Shown here piece after piece: positions 13,079 to 23,327 of a DNA stretch of 64,000 bases. A program made the position numbers and the translations under genes. Source of the stretch: Pelodera strongyloides. Taxonomy: Eukaryota > Nematoda > Chromadorea > Rhabditida > Rhabditidae. The first letter of the stretch is position 1, and every line of letters begins with the position of its first letter. The notes beneath the pieces are model-generated. The model made no database searches, was not told where the DNA came from, and was given only the letters and a program-made list of their open reading frames with translations. The DNA lies in NCBI GenBank assembly GCA_036852015.1, contig JAANDG010000238.1, positions 129,001 to 193,000 on the forward strand, read 5' to 3'.

Positions 13079-14013
13079 TCAAGTTTTCAGCAAAATGGCT
13101 TTAGTACATTCTGTGACGATTTCATTCTGAAGTACATAACGTGCTGACATATTCCCTGCATAAGTGGCTCGTACAAGATCGTTGGTGGTTTCGCACATCT
13201 CGCACGACAAGATCCCGCCAGCGCAATTCTTGGCAAACCATCTGAATTAGTAGTATTAAAATTTTAAACTAAACAAATTTTATCGGTTGGTCCTGTGCCA
13301 GTGTTTAGCTCGTTCGTGCCCTGTGAAGTAATGGTATTGTGCGCTCGACAGAGGTTCGATAAGGGTTAGGCCCGGTTACCGGTTAGGACAGGTACGATAG
13401 CGCCTCATACCAGCGCCCCCACTAATTGTAAGGTCGGATCGTAGTGAGAGGCGGTGGTGGGCCGTTCACCGGCAAAGATATCACAATGCAAAAACCATCT
13501 TTCTCTTACAGTAGTCGTGTCAAAGTTACAAAAGTTTACATGAGAACGTATATTAAATTATCTATTTATGTTGGCTGCAACGAGCCTCTACACCTAGCTG
13601 TAAGTAGGATTTGTAAAAGAAACTCTTGTTTACATGGCAGAATATGCTTGCATCTCGTTGTACGTTTCAAATAAAGGCATCTCTCCAGTTCGTCTAAATC
13701 AATGGCAGCTTTCAAATGCGCTTGTGGTACTAAATTATATGTAAGGAATATTTTCAAAAATAATTTCGAGTTTTGTCCAGAATGCCATCCAGCTCAGTAT
13801 TTGACGGTAGTGACGTTGGAGGCCCTAAAATGTGCATACCGTTACGTAGGTATCTATATACCAGGTATTCTGCGTCTGTCAAACAGACATACATATCTTC
13901 CAATTTTTCATCCGCGAAATTATACCTTCCGCGGCACTGTTTGCCTCGCAACTGTTACAGAACACGGCAACATAGAACTCTCCCTCTGTAGGCGAGCACC
14001 AAGGCGATGATGG
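13079..14013 (-). pseudogene. Secreted array protein, unit 2 (frameshifted)
   Basis: Three exons recognisable by alignment to the sister units. The exon near 14013-13926 gives GEFYVAVFCNSCEANSAAE, open, with donor gtataa. The next (13824-13634) opens as PPTSLPSNTELDGI but is 191 bp long, where intact units have 190 or 193. It contains frame breaks and a TAA before the AFESC block, and has lost bases in the CHID codons. The last exon (13241-13079) is intact: WFAKNCAGGILSCEMCETTN to TKAILLKT stop. The middle exon therefore cannot be translated through. The likely exon 1 is the separate remnant at 15111. Best read as a dead copy whose last exon has not yet decayed. Confidence 0.65.
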
Positions 14014-14529
14014 TCTTAAAGGGAGAGGCCCATGAGAAACCTAATTTGTAAATAATGTCCGGATTTCAGAAATATTACGAAATTGCTTGATCCTAGAACT
14101 CACAGAGTAAATTGGCCAGGCACCGTAGAGAATCAATTCTCTCGCTTTTAGGGCACTTTTGTATTGGAACGCCTCTTTATCGTCGCAGGAATGGTCTTTA
14201 TTCGTTTACCCATTCTTCTATAGAGAAAGAATGCAAATGAACGGATATAAACCGTAAAAACGAATTTTGACGTTGCTGACTACGGTAACGAATCCCGCCC
14301 GTAGGGGATCGCCCTTGAATCACCAAGAAGAGTTCAGTGGACCAAGAAGATGTAGCAAAGTAACGGTTCACAGTTCACAACAAGTTCACAGTACACAATG
14401 CAAAACGGTTTATTCGGGGATGGGAAACGGGATCCAGCAAAGGGGGCGTCCTGTAGCACAACGCCAGGCCGACACGCGCCTATCCAGAAGCGGCCGGTAC
14501 TAGATCGTCCTGTCTGCTTCGTCTCCGTT

Positions 14530-14650
14530 GTCTGACCCCACCGGTCCGAAGTTGACTGACCCCACCGGTCCGAAGTTGACTGACCCCACCGGTCCGAAGT
14601 TGACTGACCCCACCGGTCGGAAGTTGACTGACCCCACCGGTCCGAAGTTG
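14530..14650. repeat. 24-bp GC-rich tandem repeat, five copies
   Basis: The unit CTGACCCCACCGGTCCGAAG plus TTGA is repeated about five times with one base change in copy 4. Because 24 is a multiple of 3, every frame is an 8-residue repeat (for example GGVSQLRT on the minus strand), so the open frame here is a by-product of the repeat. Confidence 0.9.
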
Positions 14651-14980
14651 CTGTACGAAGACCACTGGCTCTAGAGTTGAGAGCCGCGTTATACTCAAAA
14701 GACCGCTGAGTCGATCTCTCAGCGGTTTATATTTTCTGCCTTGTATTCTAATCTCTGTCTTTATATTCGAAGAGTTCCCAAAGACTTTAGCCACATACGT
14801 TTGTGTCTCGTAGTTGTATAGTCATAATAAATATAAACAGTTGAATTGAAACATAAGTGGAGATTCAACATACGGTACCTAAAATAAAATAACACAGTAA
14901 TCTTCGATTAAGTGCATTCTCTTTAGCTTGCATTTTCGTTGTTAGCTTGCATTTTTCAGTATTTATGTTGCACTGAAAAA

Positions 14981-15111
14981 TTACTTTAGTATCGATGTTA
15001 TCATCGTTTTCATAAAGGAAAATTCCGAGATCATCGTTGGAAGAGAAGTGATTGGGAAAAGTGTCCTTGAATTACGCATAAAATGACAAGCAGATGGAGA
15101 AATAGTGTCAT
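14981..15111 (-). pseudogene. Orphan signal-peptide exon of the array family
   Basis: Starts MTLFLHLLVILCVIQGHFSQ, very like the signal peptides at 16042 and 18861, then shifts frame and stops. The downstream words GIF and LYEND are readable in another frame and match GIFKLYEN of intact units. It may be the first exon of unit 2. Confidence 0.6.
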
Positions 15112-15227
15112 GATTATTCGACACTAATAGCGTATACGAAAGTCCAACTGTCGCAGAAGTAATGTTCCAGTATGAGCCTTGCACTTTGCACCTGTAACTT
15201 ATTACTGCTGTACTGCTCTGTCACTGC

Positions 15228-15397
15228 ACCGGCCGGATTTTGAAACACATCGAGTACACCAGAATTTGTAAGCAGCCTATGCAAATGACAATAAATTATA
15301 ATAAAAAAATCGAGCTAAGTTCGAGCAACTCATCATAAATACGTAAGAATTCAGTTGTCCACAATGCGTTCCAAAAACCGGCCAGTATTTCGCTCTA
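15228..15397. repeat. MITE, AGCGAAATACCGG family
   Basis: Ends ACCGGCCGGATTTTGAAACA and CCAAAAACCGGCCAGTATTTCGCTC, with the usual AATCGAGCTAA interior. Confidence 0.8.
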
Positions 15398-15560
15398 GAG
15401 TAACCTTTTAAGCCACTTTGTCTGGTATGCATAGCAATGTTGCTTGGCAATTTGTTATGCTCTTTATTACAGTGCGCAAATCAAGAGTACCATAAATGAA
15501 GGCGCTTTCACGGATATATTTCTGAAATATCAGTCTTTCGACTAAATTAATTAATTAATT

Positions 15561-15730
15561 AGAGCGAAATACCGGCCGGTTTTTGAAACACATCCAGTTG
15601 ACCAACATTATTATGCAGCTTATGCAACTTAAGATAAATCAGAATAAAAAAAAAATCGAGCTAAATTCGAGCATCTTTGCATCAGCTGTCCACGATGCGT
15701 TTCAAAAACCGGCCGGTATTTCGCTTTAAT
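15561..15730. repeat. MITE, AGCGAAATACCGG family
   Basis: AGAGCGAAATACCGGCCGGT at the left and ACCGGCCGGTATTTCGCTTT at the right, about 170 bp. Lies 164 bp from the previous copy. Confidence 0.85.
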
Positions 15731-15954
15731 GAAAAATCATTTCGATGAGTCCTACCCTCTTCTAGCACAGTATGGCTGATGGCATTCTGAAAAAATTGAA
15801 ACTAAAATAACAGAATATAGAAAAAATGTCAATACTTATTATATAGATGAGAAGAATTTGAAATGGTTAACAGTACATCCCGGTGGATTAATTCCCTTGA
15901 CCGGATGAGTACATGCCAGAAAAAAGGCGATATTTCCAAAACGGATGGACCTTT

Positions 15955-16042
15955 TTTACATATTGTTCGGGTTGTAAAGAGTTTGCGAAAAGTGGCCATG
16001 TAACATGCATATAATAAACAGCAAATGAGAGAAGAGTGACAT
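15955..16042 (-). pseudogene. Second orphan signal-peptide exon of the array family
   Basis: MSLFSHLLFIICMLHGHFSQ followed by TLYNPNNM and a stop. Intact units continue NPK-IIGIFKLYEN. It belongs to the segment that was duplicated with the region at 18.86 kb. Confidence 0.6.
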
Positions 16043-17116
16043 GTGATGGCCCTAAAAAGTGGAATTAAGTTAAAATAATTCTAAAAGAAAACCATTCGCA
16101 TCCGCAGCCGTTTTCGCCGCACGGCGTTGTGTTCCGTCAAAATATTCTGCACAAGTCGTGAGGTACTTTCGGGTTGCCTGTGCCTACTTTTGAAATGGGC
16201 GCTCTGAAATGGGCAAATTCCCCACTATTTTTCAAATCGGCGTGGCAATCAAAAGCAAATTTTTAAAATCACTTTGTCGCTAGGTTGCGAACAAAAATGC
16301 GTGGTGATGTACCATTTTCTTTTGTTTCACACAGTAAAAATTGTGTAATTACTAGGAAAGGGATCATAGTACCTTCAAATTAACTGAATGAACGCATTTA
16401 ATCTAGGAATTTCATTTTTTTTCACAAAAAACCCAACTAGTTTTTTTTTCGATTTGTTGCCGGTCTAATCAATATGCGTTCCAGTTTTATGTTGGCAATT
16501 ATTCTGTCAAAGAATCATCTTCAACGTAGCTTTGCTCTTTAAAGCGATATAACGACAAGCTTTTGAAACGTATTTTGTATTAACATATGCATGTGTGTCT
16601 CATAATAATCGCTGTTGAGTCAAAAAAATACTCCGTTGCGACGGAACAACTATAAGGACAAATAATCATTTATTTATTCCAGTAAACACAACAATCTTAA
16701 GCTAGTTTGATTGCATGAACGAAAAATTGAACGAGTAATTTTCGTAGGCATCCTGTGCGTTTAAATACTGGCCGAAATGTCTTGCCAGTCCCTTTGCGAA
16801 AATTTGCATATGATAAGCAAATCCTAATCCTATTATTTTGTACGATCGTCCACGGCAATCGATTTGCTTATAATATGCAAATTTTCCAAAGAGGCTAGCA
16901 TTTCGCTTTAACCAAATTCATCTCATTCATGGTTTGTAAAGTCCTGATAATTCCTGTTAATCCTTTAGCAAAATAGCTTTGGTACAACGAGTTATGATTT
17001 CATGCTGAAGTAAGAAAATTGGAGTATCGTTTGAATTAGCTGCTCTCACAAGCTTGTTGGTGGTTTCGCACAGCTCGCAGGACAATTGCCCGCCAGCGCA
17101 ATTCTTGGCAAACCAT
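16000..17116. repeat. Segmental duplication, left copy
   Basis: Sequence from about 16.0 to 17.12 kb reappears at about 18.83-20.31 kb. Long stretches are near identical, for example GTCGTGAGGTACTTTCGGGT, then GGGCAAATTCCCCACTATTT, then AACGACAAGCTTTTGAAACG. It spans an exon-1 copy, its upstream region, a repeat and the last exon of the next unit. This is direct evidence that the array grew by tandem duplication. Confidence 0.8.
16262..16285 (-). promoter_or_regulatory. Conserved upstream motif of array units (copy 2)
   Basis: CCTAGCGACAAAGTGATTTT on the minus strand, about 225 bases before the exon-1 remnant at 16042. Same motif at 12.29, 19.35 and 22.56 kb. Confidence 0.45.
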
Positions 17117-17734
17117 CTGAATTAGTGCATAATTAATTATTGTCTGAACACTACTTTCACATTGTAATGGTTTATGATCACCGGCTTCCCCATATTTAAG
17201 CGAAATACCGGCCGGTTTTTTTGAAACGCACCGAGTACACAGAATAAACACAGAATGAATAAATGAGTACACCGAATAAATCGATTCTTATGCAGAATAT
17301 GGAAGTGAACATAAACTAGAATAAAAAATCCAGCTAAATTCGTGAAATTTGAAAATTTAAATACGTAAGTATTCAGCTGTATACGATGCGTTTCAATAAC
17401 CGACTGGTATTTCGCTTTAAAGGGCACGTCAAGGGGGATTCTGCGCAGAAGGCATCTCCTGGCGCAGACTAAGTAAATCTCGAAATGCGTACAATACAGT
17501 AAACCCATAAAAATGGCGCCAGAATAAAATATTTGAGGTTTTGTCATAAACGTGAACAAAACCCGCCGCAACGCACGCAAACGGGTGCGTTGCGGCGAGC
17601 CGGTAATTCAAACCGTCCCGTGGACAGCGATTTGTCTTAGCTCTGTCCACACGACTCAAATCCCATACTGAAGGAGTTTTTTGGAGGGGTTTGAAATTGT
17701 TTTTCTTCTTACACGAAAGGTTTTGTTTATTTTT

Positions 17735-17775
<41 letters not shown>

Positions 17776-18861
17776 CCCAACATGCAAAACCGGCTCGTCA
17801 TTCCCTTTAAATACAATACATTGGGAAAGCAGTTGTTCCAAATTGATAATACCAACTCCAAGTTATCCCATTTTTATGTAACTATTAATGTGGTAAACTG
17901 TCCAATTGCTTACATTGTAGCATATGCTTCCATCTCGTTGTTGGTTTCAAATAAAGGTAGTTGGGTCTGGTCGACGAAATCAATGTGGCAGCTTTCAAAT
18001 GCGCTTGCAGTACTATTTATTATATACTGACTGTAAAAACAGATTAGACTGAGCTTGACCCTTGCGTCGTCCAGCTGTGAGTCTGACGGTAGCGACGGCA
18101 GAGGGCCTAAAATGTGTATTTACTATACCGTCACGCAGACGCTGTACTCCATAGACACTGGCTCAATCCCGAGTCGCTAGCAGACAGTACGCGCCGCCGG
18201 AAATGGGCCAGGAGCGCGCGAACATGGCGCACATGATTATTAATTTAATTGCGCCGCGCCAACATGGCGCAATTAATGCCTTTTCTAGAGAATGGCTTCA
18301 TGCACAATCGTGAAGCCGTACCTTCAGCAACACTGTTGGCATCGCAATTGTCACGAAGTATGGAAACGTAGCCCTCTGCGGTACTGGGCGATGACCAACT
18401 TGGTTCAATATGTTCTACTAGTCTGAAATGTGAGCACGAAAATGTTTATTTTGCGAAACTGCACATAACACTACTTACAGTGATAGATTAAAGGATCGCA
18501 GTCACTACAAAATCATCGTTTTTCTTCGAGTTTACTTGTATTTGGTAAAGAATCTACTTTACAACACCGAATAATTTGAATTCCAACTCAGGGAGTGAAC
18601 AAGTCGAAAAGTAGTTCTACTAAGCTATTCCTGCTGGTTTTCGGCAGCGCAAGGGTTGCAATTCATACACGTTTCAGAATCCTTGCAGTAAACTTTTCTC
18701 CGATGATTGGAATCAAATTATTCGATTTTTGGGTATGTAAAGTGAGATTTGGGTAAATATAGTTTGAAAATTCCGATGATATCTTTGGGGTTGTAAAGAG
18801 TTTGGGAAAAGTGGACATGCATCAGGCATAGAATAACCAGCACATGAGAAAAGGGTGTCAT
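16957..18861 (-). CDS. Secreted Cys-containing array protein, unit 3
   Basis: The best-preserved body of the family. Exon 2 (18422-18322) encodes LVEHIEPSWSSPSTAEGYVS and ILRDNCDANSVAE. Exon 3 (18106-17914) encodes PLPSLPSDSQLDDARVKLSL, AFESCHIDFVDQTQLPLFET and NNEMEAYA. Exon 4 (17116-16957) encodes WFAKNCAGGQLSCELCETTN, EIITRCTKAILLKD and a stop. Phases 1, 2 and stop all match. Fixed cysteines are DNC, SCH, KNC, LSC, LC and RC. The LSCELCETTN...RC part recalls half of a saposin-like fold, but the usual six-Cys spacing is not met, so I do not assign it. Exon 1 (from 18861) has a good signal peptide, MTPFSHVLVILCLMHVHFSQ, and TLYNPKDIIGIFKLY, but is then interrupted by about 100 bp of unrelated sequence, so the full gene may not be functional. 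Confidence 0.65.
17199..17421. repeat. MITE, AGCGAAATACCGG family, inside unit 3 intron 3
   Basis: AAGCGAAATACCGGCCGGTT to CGACTGGTATTTCGCTTTA, with family interior. Lies between exons 3 and 4 of unit 3. Confidence 0.8.
17730..17774. repeat. Poly-T run, over 35 bases
   Basis: An almost pure T tract in the unit 3 intron. It may be the tail of a minus-strand retro-insert, or a slippage tract. Confidence 0.85.
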
Positions 18862-20310
18862 GTGGTGTCCCTAAAAATAGAATAAAGCATAGAATAACAA
18901 AAGGGTGTCATGTGGTGTCCCTAAAAAGTGGAATTAAGTTAAAATGTTCTAAAACAAAACCAAGACGTAGCCGTTGCTCGCCGCAGAACGTTGTGTCAGT
19001 AGAAAAATTTTCCTTGAGTGGTAAATACAGCCTCATAAGAAGCCTTTAGCACCCAAAAAGCACAAGACGTAAATCGTCCATCGCAAAGATGCGCGCTAGA
19101 TGCATGCTGGCGATGAAAGATGCATACTAAAACGAGTTATAACTCGGTTTTTCTTAAACTACGGTATTTTGTGACAGCGCGTTATAGAATCTCTGTGAGT
19201 TAGGCTTGACGTTCGCTTTAAATATTCTGCACAAGTCGTGAGGTACTTTCGGGTTGCCTGTGCCTACTTTTGAAATGGGCGCTCTGAAATGGGCAAATTC
19301 CCCACTATTTTTCAAATCGGCGTGGCAATCAAAAGCAAATCTTTTAAAATCACTTTGTCGCTAGGTTGCGAACAAAAATGCGTGGTGATGTACCATTTTC
19401 TTTTGTTTCACAAAGTAAAAATTGTGTAATTCCGAAGGAAAGGGATCATAGTACCTTCAAATTAACTGAATGAACTGCATTTACTCTAGGCATTTCATTT
19501 TTTTTTCAACTAAATGAACCAGAAAGCCAAATAGGTGCTTTTTTAATTTGGGAGCGATCTAATAAATATGTGTTCCAGTTTTATGTTTTCAACTGTCAAA
19601 AAATCATCTTCAACGTAGCTTACAATTAGCTCTCTAAAGTGATACAACGACAAGCTTTTGAAACGTATTTTGTATTAACATATGCATGTGTGTCTCATAA
19701 TAATCGCTGTTGAGTCAAAAAAATACTCCGTTGCAACGCAACAATTAAGGACAAATAATCATTTATTTATTTTCCAGTAAACACCTCAGCACAGTTAATT
19801 TTCGTAGGCCCTGTGCTTTAACGAAATGCTCCCTTTGGAAATTCAAATCTATGTATCATGCTAATTTTGTACATGTCCACGGCAATTACAAAATTAGTAA
19901 ATAGGATCCGTCATATGCAAATTTTCCAAAGAGGCTAATTTCGCTTTAACAAATTCATCTCATTCAAGGGAATTAAGCCGGTTTCATGTTGGGCTCAAAA
20001 AAAAGCTTATGTTTTGAAGGTTGGAAAACAATTGCTTCAAATTTCGTTTCCTGTCCACGGGACGTTTGAACGAGGCTCTTTTTTGAAGTCAGAACGAGAG
20101 ACGTTTTCAGCTTATAGATATCTGTGAATCAGGCTTGACAATGCGCTTTAATCCTTTAGCAAAATAGCTTTGGCACAACGAGTTATGATATCTTCCTGAA
20201 GTTTAATAATAATTGAAGTATCGTTTGAATTGGTTGCTCTCACAAGCTCGTTGGTAGTTTCGCACAGCTCGCACGACAATTGCCCGCCAGCGCAATTCTT
20301 GGCAAACCAT
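18830..20310. repeat. Segmental duplication, right copy
   Basis: Partner of the segment at about 16.0-17.12 kb. It carries extra sequence near 19.05-19.2 and 20.0-20.13 kb and a doubled AAAGGGTGTCATGTGGTGTC block at 18850 and 18900. Small indels in the non-coding parts show that the copies are not brand new. Confidence 0.75.
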
Positions 20311-22130
20311 CTGAATTAGTACACAATTACGCGATTATCGGTAGCTTTTAGCTGAACATTTCTTTCATATTGTAATGGTTTACGATCACCGTCTTCCCCA
20401 TATGAAAGAGAAATACCGGCCGGTTTTTTTTTTGAAACGCACCGAGTACATAAATAGCCCGTATTCTCGGTAGGTAGGCCTCCCAGTAGGGAATGACCTA
20501 CCAGTGGGAGAAAAAGCGCTAATTCTGGTGTACTGGTAGAAGGCGCGTCGCGTGTCGCGGTTTCCCAAGTGGTAGCGGACTGGGAGGGTTGTTGCTTGCA
20601 TTAGGCCTACCAGAGGAGATTACCACTAGCAGAGCCTACCACTGGTAGGCCTCTGCCATTTCCACTCTGGTAGACCTACCAGAGGAGATTGGGAATGGCC
20701 AACCAAAATGCCTTCCCCAAAGTGGCGCGAAAATAGGGCTAATGATTCTTACGCAGTATATGCAAATGAACATAAATTATAATAAAACATCGAGCTAAAT
20801 TTGAGTAAATTAGCATAAATACGTAAGGATTCAGTTGTCCGCGATGCGTTTCAAAAAACCGACTAGTATTTCGCTTTAAATACAAAATACAACACATGAA
20901 AAAGCAGTTGTTCCAAAATGATATTACCAACTCCGTGCTATTCCATTTTTGTGTATCTATTAATATGGTAAATTGTCCAATTGCGCCACCTACGTCACAT
21001 GGTAGTTAAAGCGAAATACCGACCGGTGCATGAGTACTCCCTGTTTCCTATGCTTCATATGCAAATGGCATAATTTGAAAAAAAAAGACAAATTTTACAT
21101 AACTGCTAAGAATGCTGATATTTGAGATGAGTTTCATTGTAGCTTTAAAAACAAAACATGCTTACATGTAGCTTCTTCATCTCGTCGTCGGTTTCAAATA
21201 AAGGTAGTTGGGTCTGGTCGTCGAAATCAATGTGGCAGCTTTCAAATGCCCTTTCAGTACTCTTTCTTATATTCTGACTGTTCATAAAGATTATAATGAG
21301 CTTGACCGAAGCGTTGTCCAGCTGCGAGTCTGACGGTAGCGACGGCAGAGGGCCTGAAATATTTATCTACTATACCGACACCGCAGACGCTGTATTCGAT
21401 AGACACTGGCTTCCATCTCGAGTCGCTAGCAGACAGTACGCGCCGCCGGAAACGGGCCAGGAGCGCGCGAACATGGCGCACATGATTATTAGTTGCGCCG
21501 CGCCAACATGGCGCAATTAATGCCTTTTCTAGAGAATGACTTCATTCACAATCCGTGAAGCCGTACCTTCAGCAACACTGTTGGCATCGCAATTGTCACG
21601 AAGGACGGAAACGTAGCCCTCTGCGGAACTGGACGATGACCAAGAGGTTTGTTCTACTAGTCTGAAATGTGAGAACGGAAATGTTTATTTTGCCTCTGTG
21701 CTAACCGCACTATCCGAGTGTATTAGCGAAATACGCTGGTTTTTGAAACGCATCGAGTACTCCCTGCTTTCCTCCGCTCATATTCAGCAAATACTATTTG
21801 ATAAAAAATAAACCGTTTTAATAGATAAGATAATTTGCGGTGCGTTTCTACCGGCTGGTATTAAAACTTAAAACTTCACTCGTAGATCACTGCATTCCTG
21901 CTTGTTTTCAGCGCATTTTCATATAGTTTGAAAATTCCGATGATAGCCTTGGGGTTGTGAAGAGTTCGGGGAATGGGGTAGGGAACGTCACGCAAAGGGG
22001 CAAGGGTAGGGAAAGGGCGGGGAGTAAAGGGGGCATTGGATGTGATGCCCCCATTGAGTTCTGGTGGATCTTCGCAAAAGAATCCTTGCACCAAGAATAA
22101 AACAACAAGGAATTGAGGAACTTGTGACAT
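20148..22130 (-). CDS. Secreted Cys-containing array protein, unit 4 (complete exon set)
   Basis: The only unit with all exons open. Exon 1 (22130-21880): signal peptide MSQVPQFLVVLFLVQGFF, a Pro-rich linker (FTPRPFPTLAPL), then IIGIFKLYENALKTSRNAV, phase 2. Exon 2 (21661-21567): LVEQTSWSSSSAEGYVS, LRDNCDANSVAE. Exon 3 (21353-21166): PLPSLPSDSQLDNASV, AFESCHIDFDDQTQLPLFET, DDEMKKLH. Exon 4 (20310-20148): WFAKNCAGGQLSCELCETTN to CAKAILLKD. Exon 3 is 5 bases shorter than in unit 3, so with the visible donor exon 4 would be read in the wrong frame and give a different 35-residue tail (MVCQELRWR...). It is therefore either a recently shifted gene or one with an unseen donor. About 230 residues if the family frame were kept. 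Secreted; function unknown. Confidence 0.65.
20405..20881. repeat. MITE split by a nested CCTACCAG-rich element
   Basis: Family ends at 20405 (GAAATACCGGCCGGTTTTTT) and 20881 (ACTAGTATTTCGCTTTA) are 475 bp apart rather than about 180. The excess (about 20455-20735) is a GC-rich insert full of the palindrome-forming words GGTAGGCC, CTACCAGTGG and CTACCAGAGGAGATT. The MITE interior resumes after it (TTACGCAGTATATGCAAATG). Confidence 0.75.
21007..21149. repeat. MITE, AGCGAAATACCGACCGG, short member
   Basis: TTAAAGCGAAATACCGACCGG on the left; the right end is decayed (GAGATGAGTTTCATTGTAGCTTTAA). Lies in the last intron of unit 4. Confidence 0.6.
21725..21866. repeat. MITE, family member in unit 4 intron 1
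   Basis: AGCGAAATACGCTGGTTTTTG to GTGCGTTTCTACCGGCTGGTA, ends diverged. Confidence 0.6.
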
Positions 22131-22181
22131 GGGTGTTGATCCTAAACATAGTATATTGAACAATTGAAAACAAATTGGGCA

Positions 22182-22324
22182 GAGGCCGTATTCACCAACA
22201 CGCAGGGAGCCCTGGCCTCCTCAGGGAGATGAAGTGTGCGTAGGGAGTGCGACAGCAGAAGAAATTCAGAGGCGCTCGTGAGCCCAAGGGAGGGGCTCCC
22301 TGACTGTTGGTGAATACGGCCTCA
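22182..22324. repeat. Inverted-repeat element GAGGCCGTATTCACCAACA
   Basis: The first 20 bases, GAGGCCGTATTCACCAACAC, return inverted at the other end (TGTTGGTGAATACGGCCTC), with CAGGGAGCC/GGCTCCCTG inside. A second copy sits at 55920-56051. Here it is only about 50 bases upstream of the unit 4 start, so it may affect that promoter. Confidence 0.9.
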
Positions 22325-22549
22325 GTTTAATATTGTCGTTCCCAAGCCTAAAAAAGGTACGAAAAGCAAATCTACCGTAAGAATGAAATTGTGAAATTTA
22401 AAATTCTACTTGGGAGTGTAATATTGAAAGTTCATACGGTAGCTTCGTGTTGTGTGTGCTACGATTCTTCTGTGATATGAGTCCTCCAGAAGAAGGCGGA
22501 GTTTTGTTTCAATTCGTCAACGCGTTGTAAGTGGCAATACCGCCGGACT

Positions 22550-22575
22550 TTTAAAATCACTTTGTCGCTAGGATG
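22550..22575 (-). promoter_or_regulatory. Conserved upstream motif of array units (copy 4)
   Basis: CCTAGCGACAAAGTGATTTT about 430 bases before the unit 4 start, the extra distance being explained by the inverted-repeat insertion. Confidence 0.45.
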
Positions 22576-22799
22576 CGAAAAATACATGAAGATCTAATAT
22601 AGTTTTTGTATGCAGACCGCGGCACGGCAATTTCAAAAAAAAAATTAAGCCGCCTTTTTTTGGCTTACTTTGTTTGCGTGTTGTTGGGCATTGGTTCACT
22701 TTTTCCTCACAACGTACGAGCCACTCAAGAATGTCCGCTCTGAGATCTACCGCAGACTGCATGGTGCGGGTTTAACTCGGGAAAGCTACCGTGCGGATA

Positions 22800-23225
22800 T
22801 GTCTGCAGGGGGAAAAATTCGAAAAATAATTTAATGCTTGTTTATGTGTAATTTAGTATATTACATATTATGTGCCATGTAGAACACTTCACATAACATA
22901 TATTCTATGAATAAAGCCTCATAAGACCACTGGGTGGAATTGAACACCACTTGCAGCGCCTTCAACCACTCGCCATAACCGCAGTGGCAAAAGGATGGAA
23001 AGGCGGAGACGTTCTCGTCTGGCATTATTGTGTTTCTGGAATCGCGCCTCGCGGTTATGTCGGAAAGTCTGCCGCATGGTTGGGCGAACAAAAGTAATAT
23101 CAGCGAGTTTCCGCATGATGGAGATATGCGGGAAAGTTCAAAGTAGATACGCCACACCATGCGGGAAAGTTGCACGCACGCCCAAAACGTTCGCCGCAAT
23201 GCGCCCCAAGAAAATTGGTCAAATG
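22800..23225 (-). mobile_element. SINE-like element with tRNA-type head, copy A
   Basis: The minus strand reads GCGGTTATGGCGAGTGGTTG, then AAGGCGCTGC, then GTTCAATTCCACCC, matching the A box and B box of a class-II (Ser/Leu-type) tRNA without a foldable anticodon arm. The tail (ATTCATAGAATATATGTTATG ... TTTTTCGAATTTTTCCCCC) and the flanking GCGGGAAAGT words are shared with copy B at 48.0-48.7 kb. Confidence 0.65.
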
Positions 23226-23327
23226 TAGATTCAGAGAGTATCAAAAGTTCACATATTTGATGGCAAATCATGGTGACTGTAGACCTGATAATAATAAGAA
23301 TTTGCATGTTCGAAGGGCGATTTCTTT

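Noticed and set aside
14480..14794. 104-codon minus-strand frame with repeated GGVSQLRT
   Set aside because: Entirely produced by the 24-bp tandem repeat; no start context, splice sites or other protein-like sequence.
16957..17116. Calling the array's last exon a saposin/caenopore domain
   Set aside because: The LSCELC start and later RC fit half a saposin pattern, but the spacing and number of cysteines do not match a full domain.
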